Shown piece after piece: positions 1 through 6,857 of a stretch of 10,433 bases of DNA (positions are counted from its first letter, which is position 1; each line of letters starts with the position of its first letter). The stretch comes from Vulcanimicrobiota bacterium (GTDB lineage: Bacteria; Vulcanimicrobiota; Vulcanimicrobiia; Vulcanimicrobiales; Vulcanimicrobiaceae). A program made the position numbers and the translations under genes. Location of the stretch: positions 5,360 through 15,792 of the forward strand of contig JACRUB010000073.1 in the NCBI GenBank assembly GCA_014305015.1. The letters are read 5' to 3'. The notes under the pieces are model-generated. The model was not told where the DNA came from and ran no database searches. It saw only the letters and a list, made by a program, of their open reading frames with translations.

Positions 1-41
1 CGAACGACGCAGACGTAACCCGCTTCATCGCGATCATCGCG

Positions 42-374
42 CTACGCCATCGAGTCCACGGGCGGCTGATACTCTTGCGTGCCGTCGTAAAATCCCAGTA
101 GGTGCTCTTCCAATTTGAGCATTGCAAATTCTTTATCGAGGCGCGCATATTGCACGGAGTAGACGCGACGGAATTCGTCCCATTCGGCTTTTGAATCCCA
201 GACGTCAACCGTGAGATAAATGTATGAATCGGTTTTCTGCTTGAACAACCGTGTGCGGCGATAGGCGGGGTGCTGCGAAAACAAGGCGGCCCACGGCCCA
301 GTCGAGCCATAAGCATGTTCGAATGCCCTGGCCTGGCTCGGATGCACGCGATACCGGTAGAAGATTTCTACCAT
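42..374 (-). CDS. ABM-like dimeric alpha/beta-barrel protein
   Basis: Small soluble protein of 110 residues with no signal peptide. The opening strand MVEIFYRYRV, the middle segment YIYLTVDVWDSKAEWDEFR and the helix between them fit the ferredoxin-like fold of the antibiotic biosynthesis monooxygenase (ABM)/dimeric alpha-beta barrel superfamily. Members usually form dimers, and they include heme-degrading and quinol-oxidising monooxygenases as well as many proteins without known activity. No substrate can be deduced here. I chose the ATG at 374 because the fold begins exactly there; a GTG at 404 would add ten residues (MPAVWQSESA) that are not typical of the fold. A weak AAGTGA lies upstream of the ATG. 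The gene is divergent from the sigma/Myb-like gene, with 75 bp between the starts. The family call is fairly secure, the function is not. Confidence 0.75.
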   Translation of the reverse strand: MVEIFYRYRVHPSQARAFEHAYGSTGPWAALFSQHPAYRRTRLFKQKTDSYIYLTVDVWDSKAEWDEFRRVYSVQYARLDKEFAMLKLEEHLLGFYDGTQEYQPPVDSMA

Positions 375-420
375 AGCTGATTCACTTTGCCATACAGCTG
401 GCACCCGCCTTGCGTACCAT

Positions 421-445
421 CGCCCCTATCCACTAGAAAGGGGTG
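421..445 (+). promoter_or_regulatory. Hairpin masking the ribosome-binding site of the sigma/Myb-like gene
   Basis: Bases 421-427 (CGCCCCT) can pair with 439-445 (AGGGGTG), giving a 7-bp stem with one G-U pair and an 11-base loop. The 3' arm contains the Shine-Dalgarno sequence AAAGGGG (437-443), which stands six bases before the TTG start at 450. In the folded state the ribosome-binding site would be closed. The pairing is seen directly in the sequence; a role in translational control is inference. It decides the start because it is the only strong Shine-Dalgarno near this gene's 5' end. Confidence 0.45.
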
Positions 446-449
446 TGTA

Positions 450-839
450 TTGCCTACCAATCTCGATACCAATGTTCCGAAAATCGATGCCGTCATGCGC
501 CAAGCAACAGCGCTCATTTGGAAGAGCTTGCCGCCGGAGCGTCGAGACGGAGAGGAACTGCAAAGCGAAGCGCTCCGCCTACTCGTCCGCGCAATCGAAA
601 GCTTCGATCCGGAGGCCGATCACAGTATCTACGCACGCGTGCGTGAACGCTTTCCCAACACCGGCAAACCGTGGACCACGGAAGCCGACCTCGAGCTGCG
701 AAAGCTCTTCGAATCCGGCAACGGCATCAATGACCTCTCGCTGTATTTCCAGCGAACCGCAAACGGGATTCGTGCCAGGCTCGTCAAGCTCGGGCTGCTC
801 GATCCCCGCCAGTATCAGCCAAGGTTCATAGCAGCTTAG
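450..839 (+). CDS. Small sigma-region-2-like / Myb-SANT-like DNA-binding protein
   Basis: 129 residues from a TTG start at 450, chosen because AAAGGGG (437-443) is six bases upstream; the longer reading from 387 would run into the divergent gene's control region. Two parts are visible. Residues about 12-68 carry GEELQSEALRLLVRAIESFD followed by PEADHSIYARVRERF, which resembles sigma-70 region 2 (the DL-Q-G-LGL-RA-E-FDP-FSTYA pattern), but the aromatic melting motif of region 2.3 is missing. Residues about 73-117 (KPWTTEADLELRKLFESG, then a helix ending RTANGIRARLVKLGLL) match the bacterial Myb/SANT-like helix-turn-helix pattern W-T-x-E-x-D, L-x-x-L, R-T-x-x-x-I-x-x-R-L-x-x-L-G-L. The protein probably binds DNA or RNA polymerase as a regulator. 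It lacks region 4, so it is not a standard sigma factor. Its 3' end overlaps the convergent VPS10-like gene by 14 bp. The DNA-binding call is moderate, the sigma relationship tentative. Confidence 0.65.
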   Translation: MPTNLDTNVPKIDAVMRQATALIWKSLPPERRDGEELQSEALRLLVRAIESFDPEADHSIYARVRERFPNTGKPWTTEADLELRKLFESGNGINDLSLYFQRTANGIRARLVKLGLLDPRQYQPRFIAA

Positions 840-3800
840 CCGGGTTAACTTCGGTTGCGATAAACCGGTCAACCGCACCAAGGCGCTCGCCCGCGAGCGC
901 CTCGAGGACGCGCGATTCGCGTTCTTGTTCCACCGTGGGTGTTTGCCAGGTATCAAACGTAAAGAGCAACGATTGAACGCGCTCCCGAAGCAGGTCGGTT
1001 AGAAAATCATCATCTTGATCGTTGCGCGGATTCGACGTGATCGCCGCTTGCAATGCCGCTGCATCCGTCTTGATCTTATCGAGATGGCGTTTTTCGGCTT
1101 CCTTCTGCACGCGCGTTAGCATGTTCAGTGCAATGTCTATGCGTGACCACAGCGCGTAGAGACGATGCTCGAGCGCATAACGTGCGGCGTGATTCATTGG
1201 TTTGTTTTGCTCGCGCGGATCCGGTACGACGTCGATTGGCGCTCGCAGCGTCCGCTTGTCGTCGTGGATCACGATCGTGTATCGTCCCGGCACGACCACT
1301 GCGCCGCTTGTAAATTGGTTCCAACTTGGCGAATCGTCCCACGCAACCGGTTTGTCTTCGGTCAGATCCCACGTCGCACGGTTGAGGCCGGCCTGATTGG
1401 TCAGGTCCGGGACCGCCTTTCCATCCTCCAAGTGCGTATTGAAATGATGCACGGCACGGCCGCGCGGATCGAGCACTTCAGCCGTCGGATTAGCCTTCGC
1501 CGGCGCTTTCAAATAGAACGTGACGATCGCGCCGTATGGCGGGTCATCGCCCGCACCGCTAGAGTTATTCCTCTCCGAATGAACCTCATACAGGTATGAG
1601 CGGCGCACCGGAAAGACGTACGCATCTTGCGTCCGCGCGCGCGTAAGCTGCTGCATCGGGGTGATATCATCAAGAATCCAGGCATCGCGTCCATGCGTTG
1701 CGAGCAAAAGATCGTTGAAATCCGGTTGAATCTGAATATCGCGGACGGATACCGGCGGCAGATTTTGCTGAAACGCTTGCCAGTGTGCTCCGCCGTCTTG
1801 CGAGGCGTAGAGTCCTAGCTCGGTGCCAAGATAGGCGACGCTTGGGTTCTTCGGATCTTGGCGAATCGTGCGCGCATATTGATCGGCGGGCACGCCCGCT
1901 GTGATCGGCGTCCACGATTTGCCGAAATCCGTTGTCTTAAAAACGTATGGCTTCCGATCGCCTTCCATGTGGCGGTCATAAATCGTGTAGGCTTCGCCGG
2001 CGCTGCGCGGCGATGCTGAAATGCTCGAGAAACGGCCGAAGGGCTCGATGCCGCGCGGCGTGACGTTGCGCCAGTGCTTTCCGCCATCGCGCGTGAGTTG
2101 CACGACGCCGTCGTCGGTGCCGATCCAAAGTAGACCCTTCGCAATGTGCGATGGCTCGATGGAGAGAATCGTATCGGATGTCTCGGCGCCGGTGCCCTCG
2201 AGCGTTACACCTCCGCTGAGTGCTTCATGCGATTTTTCGTTCCGTGTAAGATCGGGACTGATCACCTTCCACGAATGGCCGCGATCATGCGAGGCAAATA
2301 AGACGTTAGCGCCGATAAACGCCAAGCCGCGGTCGAATGGATCGAATGCGAGCGGCGTTTCCCAATTAAAACGGTATCCGAGATCGACTGGCGCGACGAC
2401 GTTTTGATCGCGCTGGTACGGCGAAACATCCACGGTTTGTTTTGTGCTACCTTCAAAGACCAGCGTCTGCCCCGCATTGTTGCCACCCGCACTCGTTACC
2501 CAAACGTTGCGATCACTTCCCGGTTCGGGCTGCACAAAGATAGCATCGCCACCGCCGATGTTTTTCCAGTCGGCCGACGTAATGGCGCCTTGCAACGAGT
2601 TGCTTGGACCGCACCATCCACCGTTGTCTTGAAGCGGAGCGCACACGCGGTACGGATTACGGTGATCGAACCCAATGTGATAGAGCTGTCCGATCGGAAT
2701 ATTCCAGCGCATCTCCCAGGTTGCGCCTGCGTTGTATGAAATGGCCGGACCCCCATCGTTTGCTTCGATGATGCGCTTGCCGTCACTCGCGATCCACAAG
2801 CCGTGATGATCGCCATGCAGGCCGCGGTCGCGGCGGTGCCACGTTTTTCCCGCGTCGTTGCTCTCAACGAGATGGACGGATTCGGAATAAAGATGATCGG
2901 GATTCGTCGGATCGACCGCGAGTTCGCTAAAATAAAATGGGCGTTCGTCGGCGATCGTATCGTTCGACACCATCTGCCACTCCTCGCCGCCGTCATCGGA
3001 GCGCCAAATCAATCCTTGCTTGGATTGAATGACGGCGTACACACGATTCGGATTCGAAGGCGCAATTGCAAGGCCCATCCGGCCGAGTTGGTCGGTCGGT
3101 AAGCCGTGGCCCGTGAGGCGCTCCCAGGTTGCGCCGCCGTCACGCGAACGATAGAGGCCGTCATTATCGCCGCCGCTTTGCACGGACCAGCCCGTGCGGC
3201 GGAACTGCCAAATGCCCGCAAATAAAAGATCGGGATTTTTCGCGGCGCGCGCAACATCGGAAGCCCCGCTTTGCGGTCCGAGATAAAGCACTCTTGACCA
3301 CGTTGCCCCGCCATCCGTCGTGCGATACACGCCGCGCTCGGAGTTGTCCGCAAACGGATCGCCAAGGGCGGCGGCCACGATATTGTTGCCATTGCGCGGA
3401 TCGATGCTGATTTTTCCAATGGCAACGGTGCCTTTGAGGCCCATGAGTTTCCAGCTCTTGCCGCCGTCGCTCGTCTTGTAGATGCCGCCTCCCGGCGAGA
3501 CGTCGTTGCGAGGATTTGCCTCACCCGTTCCGGCCCAGACAACGTCATCGTTGTTCGGATCGATCGAAACCGAACCGACCGAGGCAACGGGCTGTTCATC
3601 AAAAACGGGTTTCCACACCGTGCCGGCGGTTGTGGTTTTCCAAACGCCGCCGCCTGCGCTCCCTATGTAATAGAGGGCCGCATCGCGGTTGCTGCCGGCG
3701 GCCGAGGAGATTCGGCCGCCTGCAATGGCAGGCCCAACGTTGCGAAAATTCAATTGGGATAAAGGCGCCGGTGTCGGGCTCGGGCTGGGACTTGGCGTTG

Positions 3801-3855
3801 GGTTACCCTCGGCACCTAAGAACGCGAGAGCAAAACACAATACGAAATAGCGCAT
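826..3855 (-). CDS. Secreted VPS10/sortilin-like BNR-repeat beta-propeller protein
   Basis: 1009 residues. The ATG at 3855 is chosen because it opens a signal peptide (MRYFVLCFALAFLGAEG) and has AAAGG eight bases upstream; the longer open frame to 4191 lies over the neighbouring gene. A Pro/Ser/Thr linker (residues 19-31) follows the signal. Residues about 36-735 form one or two beta-propellers with at least nine Asp-box (BNR) motifs, for example TSDGGKSW, TTDGGATW, SRDGGATW, SDDGGEEW, SNDAGKTW, SHDRGHSW, TRDGGKHW, TTDFGKSW and SQDGGAHW. A C-terminal part (about 735-1009) has a beta domain with an NRATWDL segment, then a helical region. This is the architecture of proteins annotated as VPS10 domain-containing, glycosyl hydrolase or exo-alpha-sialidase. 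No sialidase Arg triad was identified, so enzyme activity is doubtful; binding to an extracellular ligand is as likely. It is probably exported to the periplasm or outside. Confidence 0.88.
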   Translation of the reverse strand: MRYFVLCFALAFLGAEGNPTPSPSPSPTPAPLSQLNFRNVGPAIAGGRISSAAGSNRDAALYYIGSAGGGVWKTTTAGTVWKPVFDEQPVASVGSVSIDPNNDDVVWAGTGEANPRNDVSPGGGIYKTSDGGKSWKLMGLKGTVAIGKISIDPRNGNNIVAAALGDPFADNSERGVYRTTDGGATWSRVLYLGPQSGASDVARAAKNPDLLFAGIWQFRRTGWSVQSGGDNDGLYRSRDGGATWERLTGHGLPTDQLGRMGLAIAPSNPNRVYAVIQSKQGLIWRSDDGGEEWQMVSNDTIADERPFYFSELAVDPTNPDHLYSESVHLVESNDAGKTWHRRDRGLHGDHHGLWIASDGKRIIEANDGGPAISYNAGATWEMRWNIPIGQLYHIGFDHRNPYRVCAPLQDNGGWCGPSNSLQGAITSADWKNIGGGDAIFVQPEPGSDRNVWVTSAGGNNAGQTLVFEGSTKQTVDVSPYQRDQNVVAPVDLGYRFNWETPLAFDPFDRGLAFIGANVLFASHDRGHSWKVISPDLTRNEKSHEALSGGVTLEGTGAETSDTILSIEPSHIAKGLLWIGTDDGVVQLTRDGGKHWRNVTPRGIEPFGRFSSISASPRSAGEAYTIYDRHMEGDRKPYVFKTTDFGKSWTPITAGVPADQYARTIRQDPKNPSVAYLGTELGLYASQDGGAHWQAFQQNLPPVSVRDIQIQPDFNDLLLATHGRDAWILDDITPMQQLTRARTQDAYVFPVRRSYLYEVHSERNNSSGAGDDPPYGAIVTFYLKAPAKANPTAEVLDPRGRAVHHFNTHLEDGKAVPDLTNQAGLNRATWDLTEDKPVAWDDSPSWNQFTSGAVVVPGRYTIVIHDDKRTLRAPIDVVPDPREQNKPMNHAARYALEHRLYALWSRIDIALNMLTRVQKEAEKRHLDKIKTDAAALQAAITSNPRNDQDDDFLTDLLRERVQSLLFTFDTWQTPTVEQERESRVLEALAGERLGAVDRFIATEVNPAKLL

Positions 3856-3887
3856 CTTGATTGCCTTTGCCAGATGAAACGGATTCC

Positions 3888-5873
3888 ATGCTAAATGAGC
3901 TGCGCGCGGCCGAAGCGCGCTACCGGCTAATCGCCGAAGCGATGCCGCAATTCGTCTGGATCGATGCGCCGGACGGGAGCGCCGTCTATGCCAACCGCCG
4001 CTGGCTCGACTACATCGGCCTCTCCGCCGAAGAGAATGCGGGCTTCGGCTGGGTGTTAACGGTACATCCCGATGACGCAGCCCACCTTGACCCAATTCGC
4101 AAAAAGTCGTTACGTACGGGAGAAGACTTCGAGGGTGAGTGCCGTTATAAAGGAAGGGACGGCAAGTACCGCTGGTACCTCTTCCGCTCAATTGCGGTGC
4201 GCGACGACAATGGCGAAATTACAAGCTGGGTCGGCACGGCAACCGATATTGACCGGCAAAAACGGGCCGAAGAACAACAGAAATTCTTCGCGACTGCGAG
4301 CGAACTGCTCGGCTCAACGCTTGATGAACGCACGACGCTCGAGCGAATTGCCAAACTTTGCGCGCCGGGTCTTGCCGATTGGTGCATCATCGATCTGCTG
4401 GGCGACCAAGACTCGAGCCTGACGACGACGCTCGTCGAACATCCCGACCCGGCGAAGCGCGAAAAATTGCAGCGGCTTCTCGGGCCGACGCACTTCGAAG
4501 CGGCGACTGGTTTTGGGGCGGCACATGTGATCAACACCGGCGAGCCGCAGATTTTTCCATTCATTGAGCCGTGGATGGTCGACGAAGCCCTGCCCGAGTA
4601 CACGGACCGGATGCTCTTTAAAGAAGCCGGCTACTCTTCGGCCATGATCTTGCCGCTAAAGTCCGGCGAAACCGTCTACGGTGCGCTCACGCTTGTGTCC
4701 GCCGATCCCGCGCGCCTCTACAACGATTTCGATTTGACGACCGCCATGGAATTTGCGCGCAGAGGCGGGATTGCAATCGAGCATTCGCGACTGTTCGCGC
4801 GCGAACACATGGTTGCAACAACGTTGCAGCGTGCACTGCTTCCACCAAAATTGCCGGAAATCGGCAACGTTCGTTTCTCCTCGGCCTATGCCGCCGCGGT
4901 CAAGGGTGAGGAAGTCGGCGGCGATTGGTACGATGCGTTCGAATTGCCGAATGGACGCATTGCGCTCTCGATCGGCGACGTCGCAGGCCACGGACTCGAA
5001 GCCGCAGTGACGATGGGGACCGTGCGCCAAGCAATTCGCACCGCTGCGCTCGAACGCTCGCAACCAAACGATGTGCTCTACCGCGCAAATGCCGCGCTCT
5101 CGCTTGACAAGCGCGACACGATGGTGACGGCGATCTTCGCCACATTCGAGCCGGGTTCGCGCTTGTTGGAGTATGCGATCGCGGGACATCCGCGGCCACT
5201 TGTGGTGGATGCGCGCGGACACGTGCAGACGCTCGAGGGGAACGGCCCGCCCCTCGGCGCGCTCTACGATACACAACGCGTCGAAATGATGCGTGCGACG
5301 CTGCCTGCGGGGTCGTCTGTCGTGTTTTTTACCGACGGCCTCACGGAATTCGACCGCGATATTGCGCGGGCGGAAAATCGGCTCACGGAGATACTCGAAT
5401 CCAGACGGCATGCAATCGCGGAGAATCCGGCACGCGAGATTATCGATACGGTACTCTACGCACCGCAGCGGGACGACATCGCCGTTCTCGTGATGACGCT
5501 CGACGATCACGCGGAGCACGTCGATATCTTGCTCCCCGCAGATCCGCGATCAGCACCGGTTGCGCGCAACGTGTTGCGTGCCTTCACACGGTTCCATGCG
5601 TTTCATGACGATCGCGCTTTCGACGTCCTCGCGGTTGCAGGTGAAGCCGTGGCAAATGCAATCGAACATCCCTACGAAAACGGCGAAGGCATCTTCACGC
5701 TGAGCGCGGCCTTTACGCAAGATCAGATCAAGATAAACGTCACAGACCGTGGGAAGTGGCGCAGTAGTAGTTCCGTTGACCGCGGACGTGGTCTTACGAT
5801 CATGAAGGCGATGGCAACGTCAGTCGATCTGGAGCGCAGTCCCGGCGGCACTACCGTCCACCTCACTCTCTGA
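3888..5873 (+). CDS. PAS-GAF-PP2C (SpoIIE/RsbU) phosphatase fused to an RsbW-type anti-sigma kinase domain
   Basis: 661 residues, soluble, multi-domain. Order: PAS about 12-126 (YRLIAEAMPQFVW, then WVGTATDIDRQK); GAF about 133-305 (LADWCIIDLLGD, YGALTLVSADPARLY); PP2C/SpoIIE phosphatase about 307-540 with metal-binding motifs GGDWYD (344-349), GDVAGHG (363-369), TDGLTE (482-487) and RDDIAVLV (528-535); HATPase_c/RsbW-like domain about 555-661 with N-box EAVANAIEH (N590), DRGKW (620-624) and a RGRGL G-box. In this family a sensor input controls dephosphorylation of a STAS anti-anti-sigma protein, while the HATPase part can phosphorylate or hold a partner. No STAS or full sigma gene is in the window. 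The start is uncertain: ATG 3888 has only a weak AAACGGA, and TTG 3861 would add nine residues. It is divergent from the VPS10-like gene, with 32 bp or less between starts. Confidence 0.93.
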   Translation: MLNELRAAEARYRLIAEAMPQFVWIDAPDGSAVYANRRWLDYIGLSAEENAGFGWVLTVHPDDAAHLDPIRKKSLRTGEDFEGECRYKGRDGKYRWYLFRSIAVRDDNGEITSWVGTATDIDRQKRAEEQQKFFATASELLGSTLDERTTLERIAKLCAPGLADWCIIDLLGDQDSSLTTTLVEHPDPAKREKLQRLLGPTHFEAATGFGAAHVINTGEPQIFPFIEPWMVDEALPEYTDRMLFKEAGYSSAMILPLKSGETVYGALTLVSADPARLYNDFDLTTAMEFARRGGIAIEHSRLFAREHMVATTLQRALLPPKLPEIGNVRFSSAYAAAVKGEEVGGDWYDAFELPNGRIALSIGDVAGHGLEAAVTMGTVRQAIRTAALERSQPNDVLYRANAALSLDKRDTMVTAIFATFEPGSRLLEYAIAGHPRPLVVDARGHVQTLEGNGPPLGALYDTQRVEMMRATLPAGSSVVFFTDGLTEFDRDIARAENRLTEILESRRHAIAENPAREIIDTVLYAPQRDDIAVLVMTLDDHAEHVDILLPADPRSAPVARNVLRAFTRFHAFHDDRAFDVLAVAGEAVANAIEHPYENGEGIFTLSAAFTQDQIKINVTDRGKWRSSSSVDRGRGLTIMKAMATSVDLERSPGGTTVHLTL

Positions 5874-5879
5874 GTTATG

Positions 5880-5900
5880 CCGTGCCCACCAAGGGCGCGG
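5880..5900 (+). terminator. Possible intrinsic terminator after the PP2C/HATPase gene
   Basis: Bases 5880-5887 pair with 5893-5900 to form an 8-bp GC-rich stem (one G-U pair) with the loop ACCAA, starting six bases after the stop codon. The following bases up to about 5930 are T-rich but broken (ATTTCGTCTTTGCTTTG) without a clean T run. It could be a weak terminator separating this gene from the cyclic-di-GMP unit, or simply a 3'-stabilising hairpin. Confidence 0.45.
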
Positions 5901-6005
5901 AGCAGATTTCGTCTTTGCTTTGATTCTGTTAAGTTCCCTAAAACCTAGTGGGGGCTTGCTTCCAATGTGCCGATTAACTCATCGTAACGCCTGCGTATAG
6001 AAGAT

Positions 6006-6011
6006 GGGAGG
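6006..6011 (+). promoter_or_regulatory. Strong ribosome-binding site fixing a TTG start
   Basis: GGGAGG is the best Shine-Dalgarno match in the window. It leaves six bases before TTG at 6018. The in-frame TTG at 6012 would touch it directly and is therefore unlikely. Between 5901 and 6005 I see no convincing -35/-10 pair and no cyclic-di-GMP riboswitch core; a TATAGA at 5996 is too close to the start to serve as a normal -10. Confidence 0.6.
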
Positions 6012-6017
6012 TTGGCT

Positions 6018-6857
6018 TTGATCGAACGGAAACCGGCGCCGTCCAACCGCCGAGAAACATACCGGCAGAAACTCGATCTCCCGATCGACGTCAAAATTCC
6101 CGGCTTGCACGGTGAACAGAATCGCGCCGCAACGTTGATGGACCTTTCCGCAACGGGATGCCGCATTCGATCGCAGCACACGTATGAAGTCGGCACGAAA
6201 CTCGGCTTTGATTTGCCCACATCGGAAAAGGGCTTAAAACTCACCGGTGCAATTGTCTCGCGCGAGAAAAGCGTGAGCAGTTTCATCTTTGATTATGGCC
6301 TAACATTCGCCGGTCTCTCGGAACAGCAACGTGAAGCGATCGTTCAAGAGCTGATGAACTTCCAACGCCGCGACGCCGTTGCAGTTTCATTCAAGAAATA
6401 CGACGGCGGCGTCAAAGACGCGCCGCAAACGCGTCTTACGTATCGCGAAGAAGTCACTTTTCCCGTTCGCTTCATGCACGGTCAATCGGTGCATGCGGAA
6501 GGCTATGCCTCCGATATAAGCATGGACGGTATGCGCCTGTGGGGCGATACGGCCTTACAAAACGGTGCGCGCTTGCATCTGACATTTACGCTTCCGGACT
6601 ACGTGCTCTATCCGGACACCGATCCGGACCAAATGCCGCGCCCGCAAGGCAAGAACACTCAGTCCTTCAAGCAGATGACCGCAAAAGGCGTCGTTGTCGC
6701 CCGCCTTCCGAGCAATACGCGCAAATTGCCGCACGGCGTGAAATTTGTCGACCTCCATCCGGTCGATCGCGAAGAACTCGCGCGTTTCATTCATCTTCTG
6801 CAAATCTACAAGCTCGCGAAGCGCAAAGGGCAGCCGGCAAAGAAGCCGGCCCCATGA
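6018..6857 (+). CDS. Tandem PilZ-domain cyclic-di-GMP receptor protein
   Basis: 279 residues from TTG 6018, supported by GGGAGG six bases upstream. Two PilZ domains in a row are visible. Domain 1 (about 10-115) has RETYR (R12xxxR16) and DLSATG (42-47). Domain 2 (about 138-265) has RLTYR (R139xxxR143) and DISMDG (166-171). Both therefore keep the RxxxR and (D/N)xSxxG signature that binds cyclic di-GMP in this family. No membrane segment or further output domain is present, and the tail is basic and Pro/Lys-rich. The likely role is a cytosolic receptor that passes the second-messenger level to motility, surface or envelope machinery; the target is unknown. It is unlike YcgR, whose first domain (YcgR-N) lacks the binding motif. 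The last four bases overlap the EAL gene start (ATGA), so the two are one operon. Confidence 0.92.
   Translation: MIERKPAPSNRRETYRQKLDLPIDVKIPGLHGEQNRAATLMDLSATGCRIRSQHTYEVGTKLGFDLPTSEKGLKLTGAIVSREKSVSSFIFDYGLTFAGLSEQQREAIVQELMNFQRRDAVAVSFKKYDGGVKDAPQTRLTYREEVTFPVRFMHGQSVHAEGYASDISMDGMRLWGDTALQNGARLHLTFTLPDYVLYPDTDPDQMPRPQGKNTQSFKQMTAKGVVVARLPSNTRKLPHGVKFVDLHPVDREELARFIHLLQIYKLAKRKGQPAKKPAP
6828..6853 (+). promoter_or_regulatory. Hairpin directly before the EAL start codon
   Basis: GCCGGC (6833-6838) and GCCGGC (6845-6850) pair around the loop AAAGAA, and GGG (6828-6830) can extend the stem with CCC (6851-6853) across a two-base CA bulge. The structure ends exactly at the ATG at 6854. Together with the ATGA overlap it should limit free initiation on the EAL gene unless ribosomes arriving from the PilZ gene open it. 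The pairing is seen; the coupling role is inference. The repeat also encodes the tail PAKKPA, so it could be a chance result of codon use. Confidence 0.4.

Noticed and set aside
1..37. Possible start of another minus-strand gene (ATG at 37 or 28, reading MIAMKRVTSASF) just after the ABM gene
   Set aside because: Only twelve codons are in the window, no Shine-Dalgarno is visible, and the plus strand is also open here in two frames, so neither strand can be preferred.
410..438. TTGCGT and CTAGAA at 17-bp spacing as a promoter for the sigma/Myb-like gene
   Set aside because: The matches are poor and the -10 would overlap the ribosome-binding site, leaving no leader.
852..875. Inverted repeat CGGTTG...CAACCG just after the sigma/Myb-like stop, as a terminator
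   Set aside because: The loop is 12 bases, no T run follows, and the sequence encodes the C-terminus of the VPS10-like protein.
3763..3803. Short repeated tract as a DNA tandem repeat
   Set aside because: It simply encodes the Pro-Ser/Thr linker of the secreted protein and is too short to call a repeat locus.
3856..4191. 112-residue N-terminal extension of the VPS10-like protein
   Set aside because: The extension is Arg/Ser-rich shadow sequence over the signalling gene; the ATG at 3855 opens a good signal peptide with a ribosome-binding site.
4656..5519. 287-residue open frame on the minus strand inside the PAS-GAF-PP2C-HATPase gene
   Set aside because: It is antisense to clearly conserved catalytic motifs and its translation shows no domain; long antisense frames are common in GC-rich coding DNA.
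5901..6011. Cyclic-di-GMP riboswitch (GEMM type) before the PilZ gene
   Set aside because: The conserved GEMM core was not found by eye, and no convincing paired architecture was seen.
6539..6853. 105-residue N-terminal extension of the EAL protein
   Set aside because: It overlaps the second PilZ domain in another frame and has no recognisable domain; the ATGA start at 6854 begins the EAL fold.
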